The position numbers and the translations under genes were made by a program. The notes under the pieces are model-generated. The model worked only from the letters and a program-made list of their open reading frames with translations. It was not told where the DNA came from and did not search any database. A stretch of 64,000 nucleotides of DNA from Actinomycetospora chibensis (GTDB lineage: Bacteria; Actinomycetota; Actinomycetes; Mycobacteriales; Pseudonocardiaceae): NCBI RefSeq assembly GCF_028737215.1, contig NZ_JAQZAM010000021.1:16447-80446 (forward strand). Reading direction: 5' to 3'. Below, piece after piece: positions 16,699-25,399 of this stretch. Each line of letters opens with the position of its first letter. The first letter of the stretch is position 1.

Positions 16699-17234
16699 GT
16701 AGTCAAGCGGGCCATCGCATGGGCTGTCACGCTTCCCTCGATGACTGTCAGATATGCGTACATGGTCTTTGCGGCATCCCGGAATGCGTTCCTCAATTGA
16801 CGCTCTCCGGTGTCAAAGCTCCGCTGCACATAATCCACAGCAGCGCTACGAAGCCCCGCTGCTGCCTGATGGAATTTAGAAGTCTCGTCGCTATGGTCGG
16901 TTCCGTCCGACTCGCCAAGGAGGGGCTCGACTAGCTCCCTACGCTGCGTTTCGCTCAAATAGATTTCGTTGTGCCCTGTCTGGTAGCGGAGTCTAGCCAA
17001 AGTCTCTGCGACATCGATCGGTGTCCTCTTGAACTGCTTGGGCCGGGTCTCGAAGGCCCTGGCCGCTCGTCCGCCGACTGACGGCACGATATCTAAAGTC
17101 CATAGCTCGTAAAGGTCCGCCGTACGACTGCGGCGCATTGGGACCGCAAAATCACGACCTTGATCGTCGGGTGCGGCCTGGCCCTCGGGCTCACTCTGGT
17201 CGGCGGGTCCGGCCTGGTCATCTGGTCCCGTCAT
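16629..17234 (-). CDS. Hypothetical helical protein, convergent with 16468-16698
   Basis: This 201-residue protein has a disordered Pro/Asp/Glu/Gln-rich N-terminus (about 30 residues) followed by helical sequence. Readable stretches include YELWTLDIVPSVGGRAARAF, VAETLARLRYQTGHNEIYLS, FHQAAAGLRSAAVDYVQRSF and FRDAAKTMYAYLTVIEG. There is no membrane segment or known motif. It starts at ATG 17234. It is part of the lower-GC cargo block of the element. Confidence 0.55.
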   Translation of the reverse strand: MTGPDDQAGPADQSEPEGQAAPDDQGRDFAVPMRRSRTADLYELWTLDIVPSVGGRAARAFETRPKQFKRTPIDVAETLARLRYQTGHNEIYLSETQRRELVEPLLGESDGTDHSDETSKFHQAAAGLRSAAVDYVQRSFDTGERQLRNAFRDAAKTMYAYLTVIEGSVTAHAMARLTTHFVDVVKVARSASKRSISIWRS

Positions 17235-17714
17235 CGTGAGGTCCTTCCCCTTTTCCGGCTCTCATTTTCGGTAGGGGTACTATCTATCCCTAGGCATGCA
17301 TCGCCGCATTTATCGTCACGATCACATCGGTGGCGGCCCGCTATTGTTGCTGGACAGCGCGAGCCGAGCCCAAGATCGTTATCCCCCTCGGCCTGCCTCC
17401 TTATGAGAGCTGTCGCGCACGCCCCGTTCCCCCATGTGCCACAGCGTAGAAGCGGCGGCTTGTGTTGGATATAGGCGAAGCGGGCGACTCGCGGGCACGA
17501 CTGATTCCCCTGTTGGTCAGCACGGGTCGCGATGCATACGGGATGTGACAGTCCGGGCGCTCTACGTATCCCCGAAACTCTCCCTACAAGCGCGTGCGCG
17601 CGCCCTGAATTGCTCGGGTCGATCACTGCGACTTCGCTGGAGAAGCCCGACGTTGTGATCGGACGCGTTGGGCGCGCCTTCACCTCGCGGCAGCGCGCCC
17701 CGCGCACGCGCGGT
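17235..17714. other. Gene-free stretch beside repSA; candidate replication origin
   Basis: These 480 bp contain no convincing gene on either strand and are less GC-rich than the flanks. They follow the 3' end of the RepSA gene. Near 17590-17600 and 17690-17715 there are short GCGC-rich runs that could pair. pSAM2-like elements keep their double-strand origin in or beside repSA, so an origin here is possible, but no nick site can be identified by eye. Confidence 0.3.
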
Positions 17715-19064
17715 TCAGCCGACTGGGTCTCGTGGCCTGGCGGGGTGCTCGTCTGGGGTGTAGTGCCATCGCAGGTCCCGGATCGTGAGCCAGGCCCGTG
17801 CGGCATCGAGGCCGCCGTTCTCGGCCACGGCCAGCAACTCCGGCCCGAGCTGGGCGCGTTCGACGTAGTCCCATGCGTCCACGCTGAGTCCGAGCCGGAC
17901 GTCGGCGTCCAGGTCGTCGGCCGCGATGTCCTCGTCTGTGGCCTCGGCTCCGAGACCGGCGAGCTTGCGGAGGTCCCGCCGACCGGTGGACCAGGTGAGC
18001 TGACGGCGGCCCTCGCTGGCCTGCTCCCACTCCCACCAACGGGCCACGGCTGACTCCTCGTAGGTGTCGACGGCGTCGGCGAGGAGCTGCATCGAAGTGC
18101 GGCCCCCGCGGCGACGGCCCTCTTTGCGGTGCGAGCCGGTGACCTCGTGGGCGATCTTGGTGAAGTAGTCGGCCAAGTCCCCGTCACCGAGCTGCACCCG
18201 GCGCAGGTCGCATCCGTGTTCCTCGCTGGCGTGGAAGCCCTTGCGCTTCAACGCGGCGCGCCACCGAAAGAACATGCGGGCACCGACCGAGCCGGCGACC
18301 AGCTCGGCGGAGACCTGCTGGCCGAAGCAGAGCAGGGCGTGGATGTGGACGTGCCAGCCGTTCTCGCCGTCGGTGACCTCCACGACGCGTGCCCACCCGA
18401 GCAGCCCGCCGAACAGTTCTTGATCGGCCTGCCATGCCCCGCCGGAGGTGACGCGGGCCCACGCGTCGGATAGCACGTCCCAGCAGCCGCGGGCCTGCCG
18501 AAGCGTGTGTTCCTCGATGGCGTCGGCCTCGGCCTCGCGCTCGTCGAACTCCCACAAGTTCGAGTTCGCCGCCTCGTAGCGCGACCGGTTCTCCTCGAGG
18601 CGCCGCAACCGGGCGCGCTCGTCCTTGGTCAACCCGAGCCGGTCACCGCGACCGTGGCGCATCGTCAGAGTCAGCAGGAACGCCGACCCGCCGGCCTCCT
18701 CAACCGCACGCATCACCGTCGACAGCTCGTCCGCTCGCCGTGTGGCGATCTTGGCCGCGCATTGCGGGCACGCCCACACCGACCCGCACGACGCCAGACC
18801 TGAGTAGCCCGCCGAGCGGGAGCCATCCACCCCGGTCGTGAGCGCGAGCGTGACCCCGGCGTCGGGGTCGAGTGGCGCACCGCAGTTCCGAACCCGGCGC
18901 AAGCTGGTGATCAGACGTAGCTGCGACCGGCGCGCCCAGCGGGTCTCGCGTCGGTGCTGGGCCTTGGCCACCCGCTCATCCGGGGTCAGTCGCTCGTTGG
19001 CTCCCCGGCGCTGCCTGGTCCGGTGAAGACCTGTTCGCCCATTACCGAGAGCCGGCCCGCTCAC
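17715..19064 (-). CDS. repSA: RepSA-type rolling-circle replication initiator
   Basis: This 449-residue initiator of pSAM2-like elements nicks and replicates the excised circle before transfer. Visible features are a zinc-binding stretch with CGSVWACPQCAAKI near residue 95, the metal-binding HUH motif in GWHVHIHALL near residue 240 and the likely nucleophilic tyrosine in DYFTKIAHEV near 310. The N-terminus is basic. The gene overlaps the upstream gene by 4 bases. With int, xis and an FtsK-type pump it defines an actinomycete integrative and conjugative element (AICE). Confidence 0.9.
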   Translation of the reverse strand: MSGPALGNGRTGLHRTRQRRGANERLTPDERVAKAQHRRETRWARRSQLRLITSLRRVRNCGAPLDPDAGVTLALTTGVDGSRSAGYSGLASCGSVWACPQCAAKIATRRADELSTVMRAVEEAGGSAFLLTLTMRHGRGDRLGLTKDERARLRRLEENRSRYEAANSNLWEFDEREAEADAIEEHTLRQARGCWDVLSDAWARVTSGGAWQADQELFGGLLGWARVVEVTDGENGWHVHIHALLCFGQQVSAELVAGSVGARMFFRWRAALKRKGFHASEEHGCDLRRVQLGDGDLADYFTKIAHEVTGSHRKEGRRRGGRTSMQLLADAVDTYEESAVARWWEWEQASEGRRQLTWSTGRRDLRKLAGLGAEATDEDIAADDLDADVRLGLSVDAWDYVERAQLGPELLAVAENGGLDAARAWLTIRDLRWHYTPDEHPARPRDPVG

Positions 19065-19420
19065 TGGGCACCACCAGCGGTCAGGGCCGGCGCTGGCGCG
19101 CCGGCGGTGGCCGGCCCTTCCGGGCCGGCCACGCTCTCACTCCTGACTTCGTCCCGTGCCGCGCGGCCGGCCCCCGGGCCGGCCATCCACCGGGCAGCGA
19201 CAACGACGACCTGGACCACGGCGGCGACCAGGAGCAAGACGAGACTCGGCCTCCGGCGGCCAGGCGCTCCGCCCTGGACCAGGGCACCGACCTCAGGAGA
19301 GCCCACCCATGCGACGAGCTCGGGACAGAGGTGGTGGTCGAGGCGGGGCCTCACCCACGACGACGCGCCCGAGGGCTGCCAGGCCGCCCGCACAGCCGCA
19401 AGCGCCATCCGGCAGCACAT
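19061..19420 (-). CDS. Small protein coupled to RepSA, one membrane segment
   Basis: The frame ends with TGA overlapping the RepSA start. The ATG at 19420 gives 119 residues, starting MCCRMALAAVRAAWQ; a GTG at 19306 would give 81. An N-terminal Cys/His-containing part (RPRLDHHLCPELVAWVG) is followed by one hydrophobic helix (LVLLLVAAVVQVVVVAARWM) and an Ala/Gly/Pro-rich tail. Small membrane proteins in front of rep are usual in these elements (Spd/mobile-element transfer proteins). Exact start and function are uncertain. Confidence 0.5.
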   Translation of the reverse strand: MCCRMALAAVRAAWQPSGASSWVRPRLDHHLCPELVAWVGSPEVGALVQGGAPGRRRPSLVLLLVAAVVQVVVVAARWMAGPGAGRAARDEVRSESVAGPEGPATAGAPAPALTAGGAQ

Positions 19421-19630
19421 GCGCCGGTCATCGACGACAGGGGCGCTTGCACCTGCGCGAGCGGCCAGGCAGGACAGAGCCCGCGCCGCCGAGGGAGAGA
19501 CCCCGAGGGCCGGCCGCGAGCTGAGACGCGTGACCGTGAGCAGGCCGCAGTATGAAGTACGGTCCGTCGGGGGATCATCGAGGCCCCCCTTCTCCGCAAC
19601 GAACCGAGTGCCACAGTTGAAAGGACCCAG

Positions 19631-20209
19631 GTGGACGGTGGAGACATCGCCTCGCTGTTGAGCGCGATCTTTGCCGGCGGCGCTCTCGTAGTCGCCAGCT
19701 GGGCAGCGTGGCTGAGTCTCCGGTCCGCACGCGCGGCTGAATCGTCGGCCTCTGCCTCGGAAGCAAGCGCCCAAGCGACTGAGACTCAGGCAAACATCAC
19801 CGTTCGCTCGTTCGCGGCTGAACACGCACCAAAATTCGACTTCACGTTCGCCACCAGGGATGGTCGCTGTCGCCGAGACTGGCAGATCAGGGTTGAATAC
19901 CTGGCCGGCCCTTCGATGCTCTATGTGCGTCCGAAGTTCTTCTCGATCGCTTCTCCTGGTGACAACGGGAAGAAGAGGGAGCGCTACGACGAGCAGCGGA
20001 ACGACTGGCGACTGATCCAGCTCGGCGAGACGTTTCCGATCTTCCAGCCGGACGGCTGGCCCCTTAGCTCTACCGCAATCATCGCCGAGGTCTCGATCGA
20101 GAGCACTGACGACCCTGGTGATGAGAGGGTCCGATGGCGGTCGGGCCGCCGTTTCCTGTGGCACGAGCACCTGGACGGCGCGCACGAGACCGCGCCGTTT
20201 GAGGTCTGA
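19631..20209 (+). CDS. Hypothetical protein with N-terminal membrane anchor (AICE cargo)
   Basis: This 192-residue protein has a hydrophobic N-terminal segment (SLLSAIFAGGALVVASWAAW), a short Ala/Ser/Glu-rich coiled stretch (residues 33-55) and then a beta-rich cytosolic domain (KFDFTFATRDGRC, WQIRVEYLAGPSMLYVRPKFF, FPIFQPDGWPLSSTAI, RRFLWHEHLDG). GTG start at 19631. It is the last gene before attR, the usual place for cargo. Its composition differs from chromosomal neighbours. No function recognised; 19421-19630 before it holds nothing I can support. Confidence 0.6.
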   Translation: MDGGDIASLLSAIFAGGALVVASWAAWLSLRSARAAESSASASEASAQATETQANITVRSFAAEHAPKFDFTFATRDGRCRRDWQIRVEYLAGPSMLYVRPKFFSIASPGDNGKKRERYDEQRNDWRLIQLGETFPIFQPDGWPLSSTAIIAEVSIESTDDPGDERVRWRSGRRFLWHEHLDGAHETAPFEV

Positions 20210-20404
20210 CCGCACGGGGCCGTCGGACGGCAGCCCGAGCGGGCTGTTGGCGGCTGCGCAAGATCGTCCCATGAGGTACCCATGAGATTCATCGGGCAAC
20301 GGTCCTCTGACGATCGCAACTAAAGCCAGACCCGGTGAGCCGTCTTCGCAGGTCATCCGGGGTAGACACGAATCGTCGATGACTCCGAAAAATTCGCCGT
20401 CGGG

Positions 20405-20442
20405 AATCACTGGGTTCGGGGTTCGAGTCCCTGACGGCGCAC
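20405..20442 (+). other. Attachment site attR (second 38-bp copy)
   Basis: This is an exact copy of the tRNA-Lys 3' end found at 4083-4120, without the 5' half of the tRNA, as expected for the distal end of an element that integrated into that gene. Its orientation is opposite to the copy beside int, which is only expected if one end has been inverted. Confidence 0.9.
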
Positions 20443-20532
20443 CCATCGTTGCAGGTGTCGGGCCTGCGGTGCTTTCCTCCGGTAGATCGACGGTCCGTTT
20501 ACGGGCCGGAAACTCCTCCGGAGGCGCTCCAC

Positions 20533-21759
20533 ATGGCCCGTCCACCCCTCCCGCTCGGCACCCCCGGGACCATCTCCGTCGCCGAGGAAGAGCCCGGCTC
20601 CTGGGTCGCTCGCTGCCGCTTCCGCGACCACGACGGTGTCACCCGTCGGCTCCGCAAGCACGGTGCGTCGAAGACGGCCGCGAAGGCGGCCCTGCACGAG
20701 CTCATCCAGCAGCGACAGCGAGGGAAGACGGGGCACAGCGCTGTGCTGACGCCGGCGTCGCGCTTCCGCGAGGCGACCGTGCTCTACCTCGCGAAGGTGG
20801 ACCGCAAGCGCGAGGACTCGACGCACGCGCTGTACACCTACCACCTCGAACGCACAGTTCTCCCCGCCCTCGGCGCGCTCCAGCTGCGTGAGTGCACCGT
20901 CGCGCGCCTCGATGCCTTCCTCGAGGCCCTCGAGCCGCGCTATGCGCCGTCGACCCGCCGCACGCTGCGATCGATCGTGAGCGGCGTCCTCCAGATTGGG
21001 GTGCTCCACGAGGCGCTGCCGGCCAACCCGGTCCGCGAGCTCGACCGCATCGAGCAGCCCAGGGGCCAGGCCAAGAAGAAGCCGCGGGGCTTGACCGTCG
21101 ACGAGCGCCAGGCCCTACTTGACTGGTTCGACCAGGGCTCGGACGACGATCGAGTCCGGCGTCTGCAGCGGGTTGCTCGGGCGGCGGAGCTGCCGGACCT
21201 GGTGCGCTTCTCCCTCGGCACAGGCCTCCGCATCGGCGAGGCACTGGCGGTCCGCCGACTCGATGTGAACCTGGACGGAGTACCGGTCCGCAACAAGAAC
21301 GGGCTGCTGCGGGTCCCGGTGGTCACCATCGCCGGCAACGTCACATGGGTGAGGGGCAAGGGCCTCGTACGCCACGACGGGAAGAGCGAAGCAGCCCTCC
21401 GCGTCATCCCGCTCCCTCGGTTCACCGCCGAACTCCTCCGTGAGCGACTCGCGCTGCCTGGCGAGGACAGCTGGCCGCTGTTTCCTGCTGCTGGCCGAGA
21501 CGGCCGCATCACCTATCGCTGGCCGTCGAATGTCAGGCGGACCCTGCGGTCCGTTCGCCAGGAAGTCGGCCTCGAGTGGATGACCCCGCACACCTGGCGC
21601 CGCACCTACGCCGCCATCCTCGACGATGAGATCACCTTCACCGACCGCATGAAGGCAGACCTCATGGGCCAGGCTCAGTTCCTCAAGGACACCTACGTGA
21701 GTCGCGGCGAACTTCATGTCGGCGCAGCCGTCCTCCTAGATGCGGCCATCGCCGCTTAA
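20533..21759 (+). CDS. Second tyrosine recombinase integrase, outside attR
   Basis: This 408-residue integrase starts at ATG 20533, preceded by the ribosome site CCGGAGG. It is distantly similar to int at 2860 (both open M-R-P-P…GT-GTI). Catalytic positions are Arg in GTGLRIGEALAV, Lys probably in HDGKSEAALRVIPL, HTWRR (HxxR) and Tyr in LKDTYVSR. The residue normally His before the tyrosine is Gln (LMGQAQF). It begins about 90 bp after the att copy and lies outside the first element, so it marks a second, perhaps tandemly inserted and degraded, element. Confidence 0.88.
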   Translation: MARPPLPLGTPGTISVAEEEPGSWVARCRFRDHDGVTRRLRKHGASKTAAKAALHELIQQRQRGKTGHSAVLTPASRFREATVLYLAKVDRKREDSTHALYTYHLERTVLPALGALQLRECTVARLDAFLEALEPRYAPSTRRTLRSIVSGVLQIGVLHEALPANPVRELDRIEQPRGQAKKKPRGLTVDERQALLDWFDQGSDDDRVRRLQRVARAAELPDLVRFSLGTGLRIGEALAVRRLDVNLDGVPVRNKNGLLRVPVVTIAGNVTWVRGKGLVRHDGKSEAALRVIPLPRFTAELLRERLALPGEDSWPLFPAAGRDGRITYRWPSNVRRTLRSVRQEVGLEWMTPHTWRRTYAAILDDEITFTDRMKADLMGQAQFLKDTYVSRGELHVGAAVLLDAAIAA

Positions 21760-22407
21760 CGTCGCGCAAGGCAACAGATCCGGCAAGAGCGCCCTCCGAC
21801 CGACGGCTTGTCAGCACAATTCGCCTCCAGACTGTGCTCGCCAGCCTCTACGCAGGTAAAGCGAGAGCGCTGTGCCCCTTGTTCTCCAGGCGCTGAACGA
21901 TCACCTTCGATTCTGCTTGCGGCGAGGAGGCGCTCAGGCGGACGCCGAGAGCCTGTCGCGCGCCGCGGTAGGAGTCTATGTCCGCCGACACAGCCCCTTT
22001 CCGGCCCTCGGGGTGCGCCGCACGCTCTCTATAGCCGGGGTGGGCCACGTTCGGTAACGATGCGAAGTGCTCTGCCGAGGGGAATCACCCCAGGTAGACA
22101 GCGACTCCCGCTGCGGCAAATCCAGGGCCCCGTGCGCTGAACTACGAAGACAATCGAATGCGGTACCAAGGCAGGCTCTTCACCTCCCTGCCGGCACCGA
22201 AGTTCGCATGTGAGCGGAGGCCGCAACCCCATCCCGTCAGGTCGGTGCGCAGCTCTGATCTGCGCCCGGGCCCGCGCCCTCTCAGGTGACAGGCCAGTGC
22301 ATGGAACGCACCTCGTCGGACCACTCCTGCTGCTCTCTGAGCAACGACGTGACGAGCAGGAGGGCTCGAGCGAAGTTTGATTCGCTGAACTGGTTAGGCC
22401 CGGGACC
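21760..22407. other. Gene-poor stretch after the second integrase
   Basis: No reading frame with convincing codon use is visible on either strand, and composition is more AT-rich than the chromosome. No third copy of the 38-bp att sequence was found here or up to 23700. It looks like decayed mobile DNA. Confidence 0.5.
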
Positions 22408-22719
22408 GTGGGCAAGAGCGTGGCGAGAGAGGAGGATTGGTTGCGGTTGCCCCGAGTCGGGGAACCAGTTCGTAAAATACTGTGGAATTGGCGCGATGAG
22501 CAGCCGGTAGAGATATGGGTGCCGGCCCCGCCCCTCTTCGAACGAGGCCCGCCGGTACCGCGACCGGAGGTCCTTAAGGTCCTTGCTGTAGCGACCTTCG
22601 TCCTGCCGAGGTTGAACGAACCGAAAGTCGCGCGCGTCATCACCGCGGCGCCCATTCAGTTTCTTCTTGTCGGTGCATCAGGTATCATGGCGTCCTTATC
22701 ACTACTTAGCGCTTCGTAG
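22408..22719 (+). CDS. Small hypothetical protein
   Basis: This 103-residue frame from GTG 22408 has plausible composition (WLRLPRVGEPVRKILWNW, PAPPLFERGPPVPRPEVLKV) and a C-terminal hydrophobic stretch (FLLVGASGIMASLSLL). No known motif. It lies in the decayed region between the second integrase and the eCIS locus and may be a leftover gene of that element. It could be spurious. Confidence 0.35.
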   Translation: MGKSVAREEDWLRLPRVGEPVRKILWNWRDEQPVEIWVPAPPLFERGPPVPRPEVLKVLAVATFVLPRLNEPKVARVITAAPIQFLLVGASGIMASLSLLSAS

Positions 22720-22794
22720 ATGGCGAACCGCAGCGAGGAAGGTGAGCCGCGATGGGCCGCGTGAACTTTCTGCGAGACGGCGGGGTGGTCGCCG

Positions 22795-23064
22795 GTGCCT
22801 CTTCCTGGCGAGAAGCGTGAGTTAGAGAAGGCCACAGCAGAGGTTGATGCTCTGCTTTCGCTCTCGGAACCGAGCCCGCCTGCGACGTCGACGGAAAAAG
22901 AGGAACAAGACGACCCGCCCACACAGTCTAAGCGCGGCGAGTATCGTGAGGAAAGATTCGATGGAGTGTATGGGTCAACTCCTATTCGAACCTTCGATTT
23001 GGACCAAATCTTTGAAGGGGCAATCGGCTCCCCTGGAGCGGTTGCCGAAGTGTTGACGAGATAG
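22795..23064 (+). CDS. Small acidic hypothetical protein
   Basis: This 89-residue frame from GTG 22795 is rich in Glu, Lys and Pro (KRELEKATAEVDALLSLSEP; STEKEEQDDPP) and probably disordered. It is in the same orientation as the preceding small frame, 75 bp downstream. No function recognised. Its lower GC fits horizontally acquired DNA. Confidence 0.35.
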   Translation: MPLPGEKRELEKATAEVDALLSLSEPSPPATSTEKEEQDDPPTQSKRGEYREERFDGVYGSTPIRTFDLDQIFEGAIGSPGAVAEVLTR

Positions 23065-23084
23065 CTCGTTATGCGCGGCTGGAG

Positions 23085-23345
23085 AAGGTTCAAGTAAGCT
23101 ACAGTCCTGCGCACCCCAGCGCCAAATCCTTCGAGCTGTCCATTCTCGGCGAGCCATCGCCGAGCCAGCGACCGCAGCACGTGGCGCATCGCCGCGTCGG
23201 GATTGACCGGGTCGTGGTCGGCCCACTGGGCAGCGTAGAACGCCTGCTCGTACTCGGCGCAGCTCGTCGAGCGCGGTAACCAGGGTGGCCTTGAGGGTGA
23301 TCATGGCGCTGGTGCGGGCCTTGACCGCGGTGTCTCGGCCGCAAC
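23085..23345 (-). pseudogene. IS110-family transposase remnant
   Basis: Two minus-strand stretches in different frames match the middle of IS110-type transposases: GRDTAVKARTSAMITLKATL followed by VTALDELR, then AAMRHVLRSLARRWLAENGQ. In the family these follow each other as a VKART…LKALxVTAPxELR block and a basic …LRSLARRWLAL helix. The frames are broken, and neither the DEDD catalytic domain nor the C-terminal Ser domain is present, so it is a fragment. The 340 bp up to 23683 hold no gene I can support. Confidence 0.5.
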
Positions 23346-23683
23346 GCGGCCACCCGCGGCGGCCAGCTGAACTACCGGGCCCCCGAGCTGCTGGGCCCGC
23401 AGCAGCGCGATCTCCTCACGCTCGCGACTGCATCGGAGCCCGTCCCGCCCGCTCCGAGACTCGAGTTCGCAGAGTGTCGGGCATGCCTTGTACCGGTCTC
23501 GCCCGTCAACGGGCCTACAGATGTACTACGAGATGACGGCGAGCATCACGACACCGCCACGGCGCTCGACCGAGTGCCGCGCCACTCGCCACTTGCGTCA
23601 TCGATACACCGGCGCTCAGCCAGGCAGCCTCCTGCGGAGGCACGCTGTGATGTCGCGGGCGGCGCACGCTGCCGGGCCCACGC

Positions 23684-25393
23684 TCACCGGCTGTACAGGC
23701 TCGGTGGCTTCTTCAGCTCGAAGTGCATGAAGTCCCGCGTATCGCCCATGTGGTCCGCGCTGCCGAGCCACTTCAGGTCTCCGCCTGCCGGGTCGCGCAA
23801 AGCGAGCACCAGGTCCCGCGGCAGGTTCAGGAAGCCGGAGCCTGCGATCTGCTGCAGCGCGTCCGCACCCGGGTTGGCCGAGGGCTTGACCCGCAGCGGG
23901 GCCGGCACGGGGCCCGCCTTCGCCAACTTCGGCTGCGGAAGGAAGGACCGGCGGTAGACCCCGGCCATCTGCACGAGCAGTTCGACGACGGGCCTACGCA
24001 CGACGGCGAGCCGAGGGTCCTCCGGCAGCGGGGCACCGTGCGTGGGCAGCGGGAACACCAGGGCCGCGAGCGTGTCCTGGGCAGGCCCGTCCTTGGCCGC
24101 CCGCCGCCGCCAGACGGTCGGATCGGCGAAGCGCCACCGCAGGGGTTGGCCGAGGCTCCGCCGCTCCTCTTCCGCGTCCTGCGCCGCAGCGAGCAGCCTG
24201 GCCGGGTCCGGTTGCGACCCGGTCTGCCGTACGACGACCGCAGCCATCCCCGCTCCGAGCCGCTCCTCCGAGGAGAACGCCTCCACCAGCGCGGCGTCGG
24301 CGGCGATCAGACGGTCGATCTCGCGCTCCGCCGGGGCCTTCTGCGTGAACCAGTCCGCCACGCCGCGCGCGTCGAAGACCTGCACGTCCGTTCCGCCACG
24401 CGCCTTCGTGAGCAGGGTGATGCCGGTGATCTGTTCGATGAACTCGACGGGGAACCCCGTGATGTTGGGGTTCGTGTTGGCGTCGATGTCCACGGCGAAC
24501 CCGAACGAGTGCTCGGACAGGCGCATCTTGTTGTTCGCGTTGGGCCGGATCTTCGCGCCGTTGACCACGATCCCCGCAGCGGCCAGTGCCGCACGTCGCG
24601 CGGGGGCCAGCGTTCGCAGGGCCCTGTCGATCGCCGCACCCAGGTCGGGGTGCACCGGGACGTCCGGGTAGCCGAGCACCGTGCGTTTCTTGATCGTCGT
24701 GCCGTAGTAGGCGTTGATCCGTTCGATGGCCTTGGCGCTGCCGTCGGCGAGGGCACCGAAGTGGGCGAGCAGGTCGGCCCGGATCACCTGGTAGCCCGCG
24801 CGGCCATCGAGGACGTAGCGCTGCGTCGTTCCTGAGAGCGTCTCCCACTCCTGCAAGGCGTCCGCGGGACCGCCTCCCGGCGTCGTCTGCTGCACGCCGG
24901 AAAGCAGTTCCGCGAAGACGTGGTCGACGACCTGACGGCGCCGCCAGAGCGTCAGGTCGTGGTCCTCCTTCGCCTGCTGCTTGCGGTCGGCGGGGGTGGT
25001 CCGCACCGGGGTCAGCGCGAGGAGGGCGGCCACCACGTCAGGCTCGTAGAGCTCGGGGGTGGCTCCCTTGCGCCTCGTGGACCTCGGTTCGTCGACCTGC
25101 CTGAGGAGGTGCAGCCACGCCCCGTCCGCCGCAGGCGTGCCGCGATAGCTGCTCAGAGCCCGCTCCACGACACGGATCGCCGTCTCCACGACATCCGGCG
25201 GATCCAGCAGCCGCAGCCCGAACGGCGCGTCGCCCGCAGGCACTCGGCTGAGGTCCAGGTCGGTGTCCAGGACCGGCACCGGTGGCGCTGCCTCAGAGTC
25301 GATCTTCGGCGCCGCCAGCGGCGGCGCTCCCAGCGAAAAGTTGCGGAACCGCCGTGGCGTCGGTTCGGCCACGTCGCGTTGGGGAGGCGCCAT
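23684..25393 (-). CDS. M15-like zinc peptidase (peptidoglycan peptidase) of the eCIS operon
   Basis: This 569-residue protein has a D-Ala-D-Ala/L-Ala-D-Glu carboxypeptidase-like centre: SEHSFGFAVDID near residues 292-303 (SxHxxGxAxD zinc-binding motif) and DFMHFEL near residue 556 (the final His ligand with its Glu-containing HFE signature). The long N-terminal part (1-230) is helical and unfamiliar. It is the last gene of the eCIS operon, 6 bp after the DUF6519-type gene. It could cut the producer's wall to let particles out, or be a delivered effector; the sequence does not decide. Confidence 0.75.
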   Translation of the reverse strand: MAPPQRDVAEPTPRRFRNFSLGAPPLAAPKIDSEAAPPVPVLDTDLDLSRVPAGDAPFGLRLLDPPDVVETAIRVVERALSSYRGTPAADGAWLHLLRQVDEPRSTRRKGATPELYEPDVVAALLALTPVRTTPADRKQQAKEDHDLTLWRRRQVVDHVFAELLSGVQQTTPGGGPADALQEWETLSGTTQRYVLDGRAGYQVIRADLLAHFGALADGSAKAIERINAYYGTTIKKRTVLGYPDVPVHPDLGAAIDRALRTLAPARRAALAAAGIVVNGAKIRPNANNKMRLSEHSFGFAVDIDANTNPNITGFPVEFIEQITGITLLTKARGGTDVQVFDARGVADWFTQKAPAEREIDRLIAADAALVEAFSSEERLGAGMAAVVVRQTGSQPDPARLLAAAQDAEEERRSLGQPLRWRFADPTVWRRRAAKDGPAQDTLAALVFPLPTHGAPLPEDPRLAVVRRPVVELLVQMAGVYRRSFLPQPKLAKAGPVPAPLRVKPSANPGADALQQIAGSGFLNLPRDLVLALRDPAGGDLKWLGSADHMGDTRDFMHFELKKPPSLYSR

Positions 25394-25399
25394 CGAGGC

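Noticed and set aside
22029..23189. Minus-strand frames in the decayed region as genes
   Set aside because: Ser/Arg-rich composition and overlap with better plus-strand frames and an IS110 remnant.
21760..23700. Third copy of the 38-bp att sequence
   Set aside because: Read through by eye and not found, so the far end of a second element could not be placed.
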